A DNA stretch of 64,000 nt from positions 1 to 64,000 of the forward strand of contig CALNHX010007563.1 in the NCBI GenBank assembly GCA_940337035.1, written 5' to 3'. A program made the position numbers and the translations under genes. The DNA is from Agriotes lineatus (lineage: Eukaryota > Arthropoda > Insecta > Coleoptera > Elateridae). This document shows, piece after piece, positions 9,318 to 19,472 of this stretch. Under the pieces are notes generated by a model. It searched no databases and was not told the origin of the DNA. It worked only from the letters and a program-made list of their open reading frames with translations. Positions within the stretch are counted from its first letter, which is position 1. The number at the start of each line of letters is the position of its first letter.

Positions 9318-9740
9318 TTTCCTCTCTATAGATTTTCTGCATCTGAGGTACGAACGGCTCTGATCTCCAAAGTCCAGAGAACTGTTGCTTTTTGCATTGG
9401 ATGATGTTGTGAGTTAGCATTTATATTTTTGTCGATGTGTATTTTCTTTCTATAGACTGCGTGTCCTAAACCACCACCCGAGTTGCGTTTTACCAGAACC
9501 CAGAACGTCTAGAAACGTAATACTAACAGTTTCCTCTACTTCCATTGTGAATTGTATGTTGGGATGTAAGTAGAGAATTCAGGTGTTTTAGAAACAGATT
9601 CAATGTGTGGCGTCCGTGTGACCAGATGACAAAGGTATCATCTACATATCTCAACCAGCAAGTCGGTTTTAACTGCGCTTGTTGGAGAGCCTTGGTTTCA
9701 AACTTCCCAGAAAAGATGCAAAAATCATCCGGCATGATGT
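9318..9740 (-). pseudogene. Penelope-like RT fragment, inverted
   Basis: Minus-strand reading contains CWLRYVDDTFVIWSHG, the catalytic YVDD box of Penelope-like reverse transcriptases, preceded by the FETKALQQAQLKPT block. The more downstream part (9318-9520) is the inverse of 10900-11040 on the plus strand, so this is a second partial copy of the family-A element at 9745-11350. It is interrupted and frameshifted. Confidence 0.7.
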
Positions 9741-9744
9741 GTCT

Positions 9745-11350
9745 TATATTTTAAGAACAGCGAAACCGCCCCGCTCCAACATCAGTAAAGCAGAGAGAGG
9801 CAGCTAGAGCATTAAAGAAGAACGAAGGTAGCGTATTTCTCAAAGTCGACAAAGGAAATGCTACTGTGGTAATGAACACTGAAAATTATAACACAAAGAT
9901 GGAAGTCTTACTATCTGATAAAACTTACAAAAGTCAAATCGCAATTACAATACCTCCTACAAAATAAAGATAACTGCCGTCATAAAACTCTCCGATAGTA
10001 TTGATTCCACTTTAAAGTATCGCTTGATTCGTAGAAAAAGCAATAATTCCTCGCATCTATGGTCTACCTAAGATACATAAGGAGGGTGTACCGTTGAGAC
10101 CAATTGTCAGCTCATCAATTCTCCTACACATGCTTTGGCACGACATTTAACCAGTTAACTACAGCCTCTGGTAAAACAGACATTTTTGTCTAGGATTCAG
10201 CAGATTTTGTCCAGAAACTAAAGAACGTAAAGTTAAACAAAGATGATCACTTAGTCAGTTTCGACATAGTATCACTCTGCACCAAAGTGCCGGTTGATGA
10301 GGTGCTAGTAATGCTCACCGACATCTCCTGCCTACCGACCAAGTTGAACTTGTCGAAATTTAATGGTAGCTTCTTCCGGGTTATGCCGTGGTGGTCGATT
10401 CAAACTTAACATTTCGCTGCTTATACTGTTAGCTTCTCCAGAAGTTTGTAAAAGAAAACATAGAAAATGTTTGAAGAAGCTGACAGCATGAGCAGCGAAA
10501 CTTCAAGTTTAAATCGACGACCACGGCGTAACCCGAAAGAACCTACCATTATGAACAACGGCAGTGAAAGCCAGCATTCGACTATTGTCGAAATTTGCTT
10601 GAAAAACACTTAATTCAGTTGGGCCAATAAAATATACGAACAAGTCGAAGGAGCAGCTATGGGTTCACCGCTTTTACTTGTTATCGCTAATATTTACATG
10701 GACGCATTTAAAACAAAGGCTCTCCAACAAGCACAGTTATAATTAACCTGCTGATTTAGATATGTAGTCGATACCTTTGTCATCTGGTCACACGGACGCC
10801 AGACATTGAATCACAATGGAAGTAGAGGAAAATGGCAGTATTCCGTTTCTAGACGTTCTGATAAAACGCAAATCGGATTATAGTTAAGCACACGCAGTCT
10901 ATAGAAAGAAAACACACAGATATAAGTCTAAATGCTAACTCATACTATCATCCAATGCAAAAAGCAACAGTTCTCCAGACTTTGGCGACCAGACCCGTTC
11001 GTTTTTTTGATGCAGAAAATCTAGAGAGAGAAAAGGAACAACTATTTGACCCTACAAGAAAACGGATACACAACTACCGCCATACAAAAAGAGCTAGACC
11101 AGACTATGACACAAAAGGCTAAAGAAGAATTTCCACCTCTGCAAGGATTAGCATTTCTACCTTACGTTAAAGGCTCGACTGGTACAATAGGACGTGTCCT
11201 GAAACGATGCAACATCAAAACTGTGTTCACGAGCAAGGAAACTTTGGGTAACGGCTGCGGGTTAATAAAAGTTAAAATTCCCTGTTTGAAAACCGCTAGC
11301 GTATATCGAATTCCCTGTTTTTGCGGCTTGAGTTACAGTGAACAGACTGA
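9745..11350 (+). pseudogene. Penelope-like element family A, degenerate RT to GIY-YIG start
   Basis: Pieces of one protein occur in order but in shifting frames: VDKGNATVVMNTENYNTK (about 9845-9900), IPRIYGLPKIHK-like text (about 10040-10085), EGAAMGSPL and ANIYMDAFKTKALQQAQ (about 10650-10740), a broken YVDD-like box (about 10755-10790), then 11046-11340 with LPYVKGSTGTIGRVLKRCN and YRIPCFCGLSYSEQTDRS. The last is the beginning of a GIY-YIG endonuclease domain (usually YIGETGRS; here YSEQTDRS). Penelope-like elements couple this RT to that nuclease. Many stops and frameshifts and an internal inverted duplication mean it is dead. Confidence 0.75.
10362..10550. repeat. inverted duplication inside the Penelope relic
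   Basis: About 80 bp at 10362-10445 recur as the diverged inverse complement at about 10470-10550 (for example CGACCACGGCGTAACCC against GGGTTATGCCGTGGTGGTCG). It looks like a local foldback copy made after or during insertion, because only one orientation continues the RT. Confidence 0.6.
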
Positions 11351-11929
11351 TCGTTCCGTTATTATTTTTTGGTTTTTCACACCAACATATTTTTTATCGT
11401 GGCTGTAGGAGGTATTCTAACTAGTTCATGAACTATGATGTCAAAAAATAATCCAGTGCCTCTTACAGCTACGATAAAAGGAATGTTGGTATAAAAAATT
11501 TAAAAAAATAAAAAAATAAAAGTAGGCCGATTTTTCTGAAAATTGGAAGTCTACCATTACTCTTAATTCTAAACAACTGTTCTTAATTCTTTTTTTTATA
11601 TCTCTTCTAATAAAGGTAGTTTATTCTTGGCCATTTTTTTAAATCGATTCTAAAACCACCCTTTATATTAATTAATTTGATTGATTTTCTCAAAGTTTTG
11701 GTTTGAGAACAAGCAGGAGCGATTCCTAGAATATTAACATGTAACTCGATTTTTTTTTGTCAGTTATACCTTATGTGAACTCAATCCGCGGACACACTGT
11801 ATATATAAATTAAAAAACCTGCATACCCATAAGGGTGTAAGGAAACACTTAAATTCTTTCACAATAGTATTTCACAGTCTTATATTTCACTAAACATTTC
11901 TGACACATAAACACAATAACTCATTCAGT
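11351..11929. other. AT-rich sequence with one hairpin
   Basis: A ~115-bp inverted repeat spans about 11379-11492: CACCAACAT...CGTGGCTGTAGGAGG pairs with CCTCTTACAGCTACG...ATGTTGGT. It may be a small foldback MITE. The rest is AT-rich. The part next to 11930 is probably the 3' UTR of the minus-strand RTE-like element. No gene seen. Confidence 0.4.
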
Positions 11930-12847
11930 TCGATATAATTTTTTTCCACTAGTTTCTGTCTGCTGTTAACCTTTTGGCATCTGTCCGCGATTTTGCCTTC
12001 TTCTTCAGTACTTTTTCCATTGTATCATTTCAAGTTTGTTTCGGTCTTCCTCTCTTTCTTGTACCTATTGCTTGGATTCCCAGATCCTCCGTGTCTGCGC
12101 TTTTTCCGCCATCCTTTATAGGTGTCTCCACCATCCCAGTTGTCTTCTTTCAATAAAGTCGTCTACAGGTTCAATCTTTAGGTCTTTTCTAGTTACTTCA
12201 TTTCTAATTCTATCACGGTTACTTATACCTTTTACTCTTCTCAAATATTTTATCTCCACTGCCCTTATCTTAGTCAGATAGCACCCATGACTCGCATCCG
12301 AAGGTAAGAATTGGCCTGAATATTGCCCTGTACACTTTCGTCTTCGGTTCTCCTGATACTTCTTTTTTATTGATAAGACTTTTACTCAGTGCATGATATA
12401 CTTTGTTGGCTGACTCTATTCTTCTATTAATCTCTATTTTTTGTTCTTTCGTTTCTTCTATAGTTACTCCCGGGTAGTGGAAGTTGCTTCACTTGTTCTA
12501 TCTTTTCTTCATATACTTTGATCTTTACTTCTTTCCTTTCATTTGTTACTACCATTATTTTAGTTTTTGACTTATTCAACTTCATTCCATTTTGGCTTAA
12601 TACTTCATCTCACACCTTCAAATTTCCCTCAAGGGCCTTCTCATTTCCTGCTATTAACGCTACATCGTCCGCAAATGCACATTCGGGTATAACAACCTTC
12701 TCCATATTTCTGTATCCCACAACCAAGGGTTTTATTCTTGTCCTCGCAGTTTCTATTAAATGGCCTATGAAGATAATGAAAAGTAGTGGGCTGAGACATG
12801 CACCCTGTCTAATTCCTTCGTTTGTGTGAAAAATTTCCGACTCTGTG
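11930..12847 (-). pseudogene. RTE-like non-LTR retrotransposon, RT second half and C-terminus
   Basis: Minus-strand reading enters at 12842 with ESEIFHTNEGIRQGACLSP, passes the catalytic box CAFADDVALIAGN (about 12660-12690), and after several frameshifts gives VYRAIFRPILTFGCESW and a helical C-terminal region ending near 11935. The order is that of an RTE-type reverse transcriptase. It is the second half of the fragment at 19473-19746; the BEL/Pao element inserted between them in the NTV/ESE region. Internal stops show decay. The clade (RTE versus a relative) is inferred from motif style. Confidence 0.7.
12843..12847. repeat. target-site duplication of the BEL/Pao element, left
   Basis: CTGTG next to the first LTR; the same 5 bases follow the other LTR at 19473-19477. 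Five-base duplications are normal for this superfamily. Confidence 0.9.
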
Positions 12848-13178
12848 TGTTGGGGAGCCTCCCAGTTTTCCGTTATGTTTGGAAAATTCCTGGTTGCAAG
12901 CTCGATGTGAACTGTAGTGGACTGTATGGAGTTATTCTTCACTAAATTATACACTCGTTGAAAGCAAAGTAGATAATTTATTTGCAATAAATTAACACAC
13001 AAACATTTGAACATTTAAACAAAGAATTAGCGTTTCTCGGAGTGGACTGCTCAGGTCCAGTCAGTTTGACTGACGGAGGGTAAGTGGAGACGGCAGGAGC
13101 GCTCCAAGAAGTGCTGAACTGCGCATAGTACAACGCACAACTACAAGCGAAACGGCAAAATTTATGAAACACTTAACA
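12848..13178 (-). repeat. 3' LTR of the BEL/Pao element
   Basis: Direct repeat of 19142-19472, 331 bp, starting TGTTGGGGAGCC and ending ACACTTAACA on the plus strand. The purine-rich stretch AAGGCGGGCGGTA on the minus strand immediately before it is the likely polypurine tract for plus-strand priming. Confidence 0.95.
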
Positions 13179-13373
13179 TACCGCCCGCCTTGGAAAGGGT
13201 AACCTTTCAAATAACAACAGTACAAATTTGACATGTAACAGCTAGAGTAAGACATGTAACTAAAATCGACATATACAAAGCATAATAATACATAGATCTT
13301 AAGGTAATACAAGAAAACCCGAACAATGGAAAGCCAAAAAGCTTCACTAAACACTGCGCAAGACGCTAACGTA

Positions 13374-15842
13374 CTAGTTCACAACACTAGGTAGCGGGCA
13401 CAATTTGGCGAAAGATCGCTTTACGATCCCTGACACAGTTTTCACTGACGCAACACGAGTAACGCCGTCAAGGCCAGGGTGCAGCTCGGTGACACGGCCT
13501 AACCTCCACTTCAGAGGGGGAAGGTTGTCATCCTTGATGAGGACCATGGAACCAGGCTGGAGGTCCGAAAGGTGTGTGCGCCATTTGGTGCGCTGTTGGA
13601 GTTCCGAGATGTACTCTTTACTCCATCTTTTCCATACATTCTGGTGGAGCTGTTGTATTCTTTGGTATCTAGACAGCCGAGACTCGGCTATCTCAGTAAC
13701 GTTGGGATCAGGCAGTGACACCAAAGGACGACCGATCAGAAAATGAGCAGGAGTCAAAGGCTGAAGGTCGTTTGGATCAGCGGACAAAGGAGACAGGGGT
13801 CGAGAGTTTAAGGTCGCTTCCACCTGTGCTAGCAAAGTGCAAAATTCATCGTAATTTAGACTAGCGTTACCTATAACGCGCTGTATGTGATGTTTGGAGG
13901 ACTTAATTCTGGACTCCCACAATCCGCCAAAGTGGGGACTGTGCGCGGGTATGAAATTCCAAGCTACTCCGTCGTTCGCGACTGATTCGGAAATAGAAAG
14001 GCCTTGTTCCGCAAGAAAATTGCCTAATTCGATTAATTCGGAATTAGCGCCGACAAAATTAGTGCCATTGTCTGAATAGACATGGAGCGGTTTGCCTCGA
14101 CGAGCTACAAACCGGCGAAAAGCCATTAAGAAGGCTTCAGTAGAAAGGTCAGCGACCAATTCAAGGTGCACTGCTTCTGTGACAAAACAAACGAATAGAC
14201 AAAGGTAGGACTTTACTAGTTTAGAACCACGTCCTTTGCGATCCTTTATCATGAACGGTCCACCATAATCCATACCAGTCGTATGAAATGGGGGCGCTGA
14301 TTGAATACGAGAGGCTGGCAGATCTCCCATTATGGGTTCGGTTAACTTAGGAGAAAATCTAAAACACCGCAAGCATTGATGAACCACTTGCTTGACTATA
14401 TTTCTGCCAGAGGTAATCCAATATCGTTTTCTGAGATTAGCTAACAGCATTTGAGGTCCGGCATGGAGAAGCCGAAGGTGCTCATGTGAGACTAGGAGTT
14501 TGGCGAATGGATGTCTGCCAGAAATCACTAGAGGAAACTTCTTGTCAAAAGGTAATTGAGAGTTGTGGAGCCTACCACCAACTCTTAGCAGTCCCTTGGA
14601 ATCCAGATAGGGGTTCAAGGATATCAAAGCAGAAGATTGTTTCACAGGCTTGTTCTGTGACAACAGCTTAAATTCGTCAGGAAATGACTCGCGTTGTGAA
14701 ACCTTTGCAAGCCTTACAAGGGATGATTGCAGTTCATCTGTAGAAAGGGGCCCAGAAAGACGATCAGCTTTGGGGGTCCGCGCATTGTTACAAAAACGAA
14801 AGATATAAGCTGTAACTCGTTGTAATCGAGCCAAACTTGAATACTGATTGAACGGAAATGGTTCAACAGAGGTTACAGAAAAACTCTGAGCTTCTTTTTT
14901 GAATTCTGGAAGATCAGCAAGAACATGTTTGGAAGTAGGCGAAGATGCCTCACCTTCGCTTAGCCATGTGGGACCATGCCACCAAAGGCTTAATTCTTTT
15001 AAGACTAAAGGAGGGATTCTCCTAGTGAGAAGATCAGCAGAATTCGAAGCGGTAGGAACATGCCTCCACGTGGCATCAGAAGTGAGTTGCTGAACATCTG
15101 CAACTCTGTTACACACAAAAGTTTTAAGAAGATTTGGACTGGTTTTCAACCATCCTAGCACTATTGTGGTATCTGTCCACAAACCAATTCTAGATATGGG
15201 CAAATCAAGTGCCTTTATGACTTGCACGGAAAGTTTACTTAGAAGAACAGCTCCGCAGAGCTCGAGCTTCGGAATTGTCAAAGGGGCTACCTTGGCCTTG
15301 GAACAGAGAAGGTGAACTTGTACCTCCCCTTCCTGATTCTTGGAACGTAGGTATATCGACGAACCGTAACCATTGTTGGAGACGTCGCAGAAACCATGGA
15401 GCTCTATCTCAACCACGCGCCGACAGAGGACGTGACGAGGAATTGTTAAGTCATTGAGCATGAGAAAATCACTGCGATATGTAAACCATTTTTCTTGTAT
15501 GGCGTTGGGAACGGGTTCATCCCAATTCAACTTTTCCATCCAAAGTTGTTGCAAAAGAACCTTGGCACCCATGGTGCATGGACTTAGCAGACCCAGCGGG
15601 TCAAATATCTGTGATATTTCAGACAAGATGCTACGCTTGGTAGCCTTACTACTTGTAGAATTTGAAATATTGAACATCAGATGATCGCTTTTGAAGGACC
15701 AAATCAAACCAAGGGTGCTTGTGTGCTCATGTGCACTGAAATCAAGAACACCGGAATGCAAATCGAGATCTGGGATTCCATCTAGAACTTCTGGAGAATT
15801 AGAAATCCATTTCCTAAGTTTGAAACAGCCTGAATCAAGAAT
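13374..15842 (-). CDS. BEL/Pao RNase H and integrase region
   Basis: An open frame of 822 codons to the stop at 13374, continuing the RT frame after a TAG at 15843-15845. First comes the RT connection (ISQIFDPLGLLSP), then RNase H: FCDVS, PKLELCGAV, LWTDTTIVLGW and HVPTASNSADLLTR supply the acidic residues. Then the integrase: an HHCC zinc-binding segment (RLLHAGPQ...HQCLRC) and the DDE core GMDYGGPF, YSDNGTNFVGA and HFGGLWESRIK with both Asp and the Glu present, then a C-terminal domain (KDDNLPPLKWRLGRV) typical of Pao. RNase H would degrade the RNA template; integrase would insert the cDNA. There is no ATG at the head because it is part of a polyprotein. Confidence 0.92.
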   Translation of the reverse strand: MLDSGCFKLRKWISNSPEVLDGIPDLDLHSGVLDFSAHEHTSTLGLIWSFKSDHLMFNISNSTSSKATKRSILSEISQIFDPLGLLSPCTMGAKVLLQQLWMEKLNWDEPVPNAIQEKWFTYRSDFLMLNDLTIPRHVLCRRVVEIELHGFCDVSNNGYGSSIYLRSKNQEGEVQVHLLCSKAKVAPLTIPKLELCGAVLLSKLSVQVIKALDLPISRIGLWTDTTIVLGWLKTSPNLLKTFVCNRVADVQQLTSDATWRHVPTASNSADLLTRRIPPLVLKELSLWWHGPTWLSEGEASSPTSKHVLADLPEFKKEAQSFSVTSVEPFPFNQYSSLARLQRVTAYIFRFCNNARTPKADRLSGPLSTDELQSSLVRLAKVSQRESFPDEFKLLSQNKPVKQSSALISLNPYLDSKGLLRVGGRLHNSQLPFDKKFPLVISGRHPFAKLLVSHEHLRLLHAGPQMLLANLRKRYWITSGRNIVKQVVHQCLRCFRFSPKLTEPIMGDLPASRIQSAPPFHTTGMDYGGPFMIKDRKGRGSKLVKSYLCLFVCFVTEAVHLELVADLSTEAFLMAFRRFVARRGKPLHVYSDNGTNFVGANSELIELGNFLAEQGLSISESVANDGVAWNFIPAHSPHFGGLWESRIKSSKHHIQRVIGNASLNYDEFCTLLAQVEATLNSRPLSPLSADPNDLQPLTPAHFLIGRPLVSLPDPNVTEIAESRLSRYQRIQQLHQNVWKRWSKEYISELQQRTKWRTHLSDLQPGSMVLIKDDNLPPLKWRLGRVTELHPGLDGVTRVASVKTVSGIVKRSFAKLCPLPSVVN

Positions 15843-16727
15843 CTAATTCAAGTTTGAACAGAGAATACGCGCTTTCTCAGGAGTGTCGGCGCCTGTCAGA
15901 AGGTCGTCGACGTAGAAGTCCTCCTTTATAATTCGAGAGACTTCGGGATTTGAAGCTGCACATTCGATGCCCAATTGGGTCAAACATCGAATGGCTAGAA
16001 AAGAAGCTGAAGCGGTGCCATACGTAACTGTATTCAGATCGTATGACAGAAAAGGCTCAGTTGGAGAGGACCGCCACAGAATTCTCTGAAGGTGCCTATG
16101 GTTAGGATTCACCATAACCTGACGATACATCTTCTCAATGTCGGCTGATATAGCGAACAAATGCTTGCGAAAGCGAACAAGAATGGAAAATAAGTCTTGT
16201 TGCATGGTTGGGCCAACCATCTGAATACTGTTCAGAGATTGCCCGGAAGTGGTTGCTTGGGAACCATTGAATACAACTCGAAGTTTAGTTGTCAGGCTTT
16301 CCTCTTTTAAGACTCCGTGCTGGGGTAGATAATAGGATATGTCGTTTAAATTAGGGTTTGAAACGGACAAATGACCTAATTTAGAATACTCATTCATGAA
16401 ATTCGAATAGCGATTGGACAAGTCAGGGTTCGCTTGTAACCGCTTCTCTAATGATAAGAATCTTTTCTGAGCGATTTGCAATGAATCACCCAATACCTCT
16501 ACAGGTTCCTTGAGAGGGATAGAGACAACGAATCGACCATTCGCTTCTCGTTGCGTATTTTGCACGAAATGTGCCTCACAGGCGTTCTCTTCATTTGTGC
16601 GGACCTTTTCCTCTGGGTAATGTTCGAGTTGCCAAAACCTAGCAATGGGGTCAGAAACATCCTCGATCGTGCTAAGATTGCAATGTACAGGGAGGGGGGC
16701 CTGTGGGGCCAGAAACAATCCAGCCAA
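15843..16727 (-). CDS. BEL/Pao reverse transcriptase region, ends at a nonsense TAG
   Basis: Contains the Pao-type sequence CNLSTIEDVSDPIARFWQLE, then the RT fingers and palm: LRVVFNGSQATTSGQSLN, AISADIEKMYRQV and the catalytic DFYVDDLLTG, near residue 270 of the open frame. The frame is shifted by one relative to the protease frame: there is one extra C in a run within GCCCCC (about 16690-16700). After SNLN a TAG at 15843-15845 stops translation, and the following 27 codons continue the polyprotein in the same frame. Active-site Asp residues are intact. The shift and the stop make a full polyprotein unlikely. Confidence 0.9.
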   Translation of the reverse strand: MAGLFLAPQAPLPVHCNLSTIEDVSDPIARFWQLEHYPEEKVRTNEENACEAHFVQNTQREANGRFVVSIPLKEPVEVLGDSLQIAQKRFLSLEKRLQANPDLSNRYSNFMNEYSKLGHLSVSNPNLNDISYYLPQHGVLKEESLTTKLRVVFNGSQATTSGQSLNSIQMVGPTMQQDLFSILVRFRKHLFAISADIEKMYRQVMVNPNHRHLQRILWRSSPTEPFLSYDLNTVTYGTASASFLAIRCLTQLGIECAASNPEVSRIIKEDFYVDDLLTGADTPEKARILCSNLN

Positions 16728-17220
16728 AGCGAGGTTTTTGGAGGATGGGAAGATTTGGGCCTAGACCAATTTGTCCAATACAAAGGAGCTGCCAGAAAAT
16801 GAGCGAACCAATCAGAATGTCGATGGTGCCCGGTTGGTCGTAGGACAGATCTGATAACTTGATGTTATCAGGAACCTTGAAACTGTTTCGCTGGACACGA
16901 AAACTTGGGGTTGTACCTGTAATCTCATCGCGAAGAAGACAGGATAGACCAATACTGTACGAGGTGTGAGGGGCTTGCAGCTTGATATCACACCTAGCTT
17001 TGATTTGAGAAGTAGCTTTACTTAAGCCAGAAACAGTAACGTTGACTTCGCGAATTGGAAGCTTCAACCTTTTACACAAATCTGAACGTATGAAGTTCGA
17101 TTGGGAGCCGGAATACAGCAGGATTCGCACAACATGAGGCGTACCATCATCAGCGATGAATTTAGCGGTAGCCTTAGGTAAGAGTATCTGCAAAGCATTC
17201 GAACAGAATGCCGAAATCGA
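16672..17220 (-). CDS. BEL/Pao aspartic protease region with altered active site
   Basis: Starts directly after the gag TAA in the same frame, so gag and pol are separated by one stop codon only. It carries the DUF1758-like retroviral-type protease fold: FCSNALQILLP, then the active-site loop LLYSGSQSNFI. In this family the loop is LLDSGSQ; here the catalytic Asp is Tyr (codon TAT for GAT), which should abolish cleavage. The rest (SIGLSCLL, IDILIGSLIFW, PILQKPRFGWIVSGP) matches the protease-to-RT linker. The frame ends after a one-base insertion. Confidence 0.88.
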   Translation of the reverse strand, partial: SISAFCSNALQILLPKATAKFIADDGTPHVVRILLYSGSQSNFIRSDLCKRLKLPIREVNVTVSGLSKATSQIKARCDIKLQAPHTSYSIGLSCLLRDEITGTTPSFRVQRNSFKVPDNIKLSDLSYDQPGTIDILIGSLIFWQLLCIGQIGLGPNLPILQKPRFGWIVSGPTGPPPCTLQS

Positions 17221-18528
17221 TTAATTTAGTTCAACAGGGTTTTCTGCTGACACCGCAGATCCTGGTTGACTAAAAGAAACATTTTGAAATGTGTCCTCAT
17301 GAAGAAGGGTGTTGTGCCTTGATTTGCACTTTCTACACGTATATTTGGAGCTACAGCGGCTCGAAAGGTGACCCTGAGTTAGGCAATTAAAGCATACATC
17401 GAGCTCTTTTGCCTTTGAATTTCTGTCAAGAGAAGACAGCTTGACAAACTTATCGCATTTGTACAGGGGATGAGATCCTTTACAAAGTGGACACGAAGGG
17501 GTACCTGACACAAATGATTTCGAATGTACCTTGGAAGACTTTTCGGGTACAAGCTTAATATTTTTTACTTCCAGAGTTTCTAGAAGATTTGCTGTGTTTT
17601 GTAAAAATTCCTTGAACTCGTCAAGATTAGGCAGGTCAGAACTTGACCGGTCTCTAAGGACCTCCCATTCACGGAATGTCGTGGGGTCCAGTTTTTTAGA
17701 AACGACATAAATGATATCAACATCAAGAAGCTCGCTTTCTGTAGCTAATGATTTGATTGCTGTAAAATGTTTGAATAACATATCGCTAATCGTACGTAAT
17801 TTAGTTGCAGATTCCTTACTGCACGATTCAAGTTCGAAAATAGCATTGAGGTGGTTATGAATCAGAATTTTTGGATAATTGTAACGATTACACAATGCAT
17901 CCCAAGCTAGAATATAATTACTCGCAGTAAACTCTAAACTTTTTATAATTTGGCTTGCATCACCCTGTAAACTAGCCTTTAAGTAATGCAGTTTTTGAAT
18001 ATTAGTTAGCGTTTGATTCTCATGAATTAAACTAATAAAAATCTCACGAAATTTCAACCACCCTGACACGTTCCCTAAATATTTGGGAATCGAGATGGTA
18101 GGAAGGCGTACAGCTCGAGTATTGCAATGCGAGCTGCAGCTTGAATGCGTTGATCTCACGCTACCGTTAGGAGATCCAGAACGATCTGGTGCAACATCAT
18201 ACTGTTTGTTGTATTCATTAATCAAATATTTAGCTTGTGAGATTGCAAGAAAATAAGAGTCTTCAAATTCGACTTGTTGCTGCATTTCAAATTCTGCATC
18301 TTTACTGTTTTCTAAAATTTGTTCATGAACCGCATAATATTCCGATAACACGGTGGCTATAGCATCCAATCTTTCTTGCAATTGAATAATTTGAGTGCTA
18401 GATAAGAATTGATCTTCATCGTGAATTGTTTGCAAAGATTGCACGTAATTTGCGAAACGCGTAAGCTTGCCTTTGATAGAGCCACGTGCTCTTACAAGCG
18501 GATCAATAATTGTTGATGTTAAAACAAT
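17221..18528 (-). CDS. BEL/Pao gag, no in-frame ATG at its head
   Basis: Capsid/nucleocapsid protein of the element. It has coiled N-terminal helices, the DUF1759-like capsid segment LPTISIPKYLGNVSGWLKF (about residues 110-250 of the open frame), then zinc-binding motifs CPLCKGSHPLYKC, CFNCLTQGHLSSRC and CRKCKSRH. The frame is open from 18528 and its first codons (about 18455-18510) give VRARGSIKGKLTRF, which fits the usual conserved gag head. No ATG exists before a Met about 80 codons in (codon at 18285). Initiation must therefore use a non-ATG codon or a spliced leader, or the ATG was lost. The frame ends at a TAA, with protease continuing in phase. Confidence 0.88.
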   Translation of the reverse strand: MVLTSTIIDPLVRARGSIKGKLTRFANYVQSLQTIHDEDQFLSSTQIIQLQERLDAIATVLSEYYAVHEQILENSKDAEFEMQQQVEFEDSYFLAISQAKYLINEYNKQYDVAPDRSGSPNGSVRSTHSSCSSHCNTRAVRLPTISIPKYLGNVSGWLKFREIFISLIHENQTLTNIQKLHYLKASLQGDASQIIKSLEFTASNYILAWDALCNRYNYPKILIHNHLNAIFELESCSKESATKLRTISDMLFKHFTAIKSLATESELLDVDIIYVVSKKLDPTTFREWEVLRDRSSSDLPNLDEFKEFLQNTANLLETLEVKNIKLVPEKSSKVHSKSFVSGTPSCPLCKGSHPLYKCDKFVKLSSLDRNSKAKELDVCFNCLTQGHLSSRCSSKYTCRKCKSRHNTLLHEDTFQNVSFSQPGSAVSAENPVELN

Positions 18529-19141
18529 TTAACAGATAGAACCAACTTTCGTACGCCACTGGTACGGAATTTTGTTTACAACGCAAGACAGCGCTGCCAC
18601 GACGCGAAATTAACTTGGCGCTACGACGCAAAGAACGGCACTGGTACAACGCGAGATTAACTTGTGAATAATTCGACTGCAATATGAAACATGCAGGGGA
18701 TATTGTACTCGCAAACAAACGAAACAACTTGGCATTTTACGCAATTAAGATGTTTATATGACTCATAAACCATTTGTTTACGCAATAATACGCAGCTGAA
18801 ATTATGCACATACAGACACAGATGATAGAAAACCAAATTCATGCATAGGAATCGCAAAAATAGGAAATTAGGCTTACATTGATATTGTTGTATGTGCCGC
18901 CTTGCCGCCTTTCTCGTTGCTGTGGTTTGAACTGCCGTCGCGCCGGCATCTGGCATGCACACCTGCACGAACTTGGCGCGGAACTCGGCGTTTGGCTTTC
19001 TCGCTCCCACGTTGATAGCACCGTATGCTCTCTTCCTTCCTCTCGTTAGGGACGAATTTAACACGATTGAAACTGCGTGTTGTACTTGCCTTGTTTAGGC
19101 TGCGAATCCGGGCCGATGATCCATGCGGCTCGAAGGAACAA
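18529..19141 (-). other. BEL/Pao 5' leader between LTR and gag
   Basis: About 610 bases on the minus strand following the 5' LTR. The first bases TTGTTCCTTCGAGCC are in the position of the tRNA primer-binding site, but I cannot match them confidently to a tRNA 3' end. Short open frames here show no recognised domain. Confidence 0.6.
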
Positions 19142-19472
19142 TGTTGGGGAGCCTCCCAGTTTTCCGTTATGTTTGGAAAATTCCTGGTTGCAAGCTCGAT
19201 GTGAACTGTAGTGGACTGTATGGAGTTATTCTTCACTAAATTATACACTCGTTGAAAGAAAAGTAGGTAATTTATTTGCAATAAATTAACACACAAACAT
19301 TTGAACATTTAAACAAAGAATTAGCATTTCTCGGAGTGGACTGCTCGCGTCCAGTCAGTTTGACTGACGGAGGGTAAGTGCAGACGGCAGGCGCGCTCCA
19401 AGAAGTGCTGAACTGCGCATAGTACAACGCACAACTACAAGCGAAGCGGCAAAATTTATGAAACACTTAACA
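19142..19472 (-). repeat. 5' LTR of the BEL/Pao element
   Basis: Direct repeat of 12848-13178 with about 8 substitutions and no indels. It would hold the promoter for the minus-strand transcript. Confidence 0.95.

Larger units (their letters stand above)
12848..19472 (-). mobile_element. BEL/Pao LTR retrotransposon, full-length but inactivated
   Basis: 6,625 bp bounded by two 331-bp direct LTRs (TG...CA) and CTGTG target duplications. Transcription runs on the minus strand. Order: 5' LTR (19142-19472), leader, gag, aspartic protease, RT, RNase H, integrase, 3' LTR (12848-13178). This is the Pao order with integrase last. The two LTRs differ at about 8 of 331 positions (about 97.6% identity), so insertion is not very recent. 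It interrupts an RTE-like element at a site that can be read across. Lesions: an in-frame TAA between gag and protease, loss of the catalytic protease Asp, a one-base frameshift, and a TAG after the RT. Confidence 0.95.
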
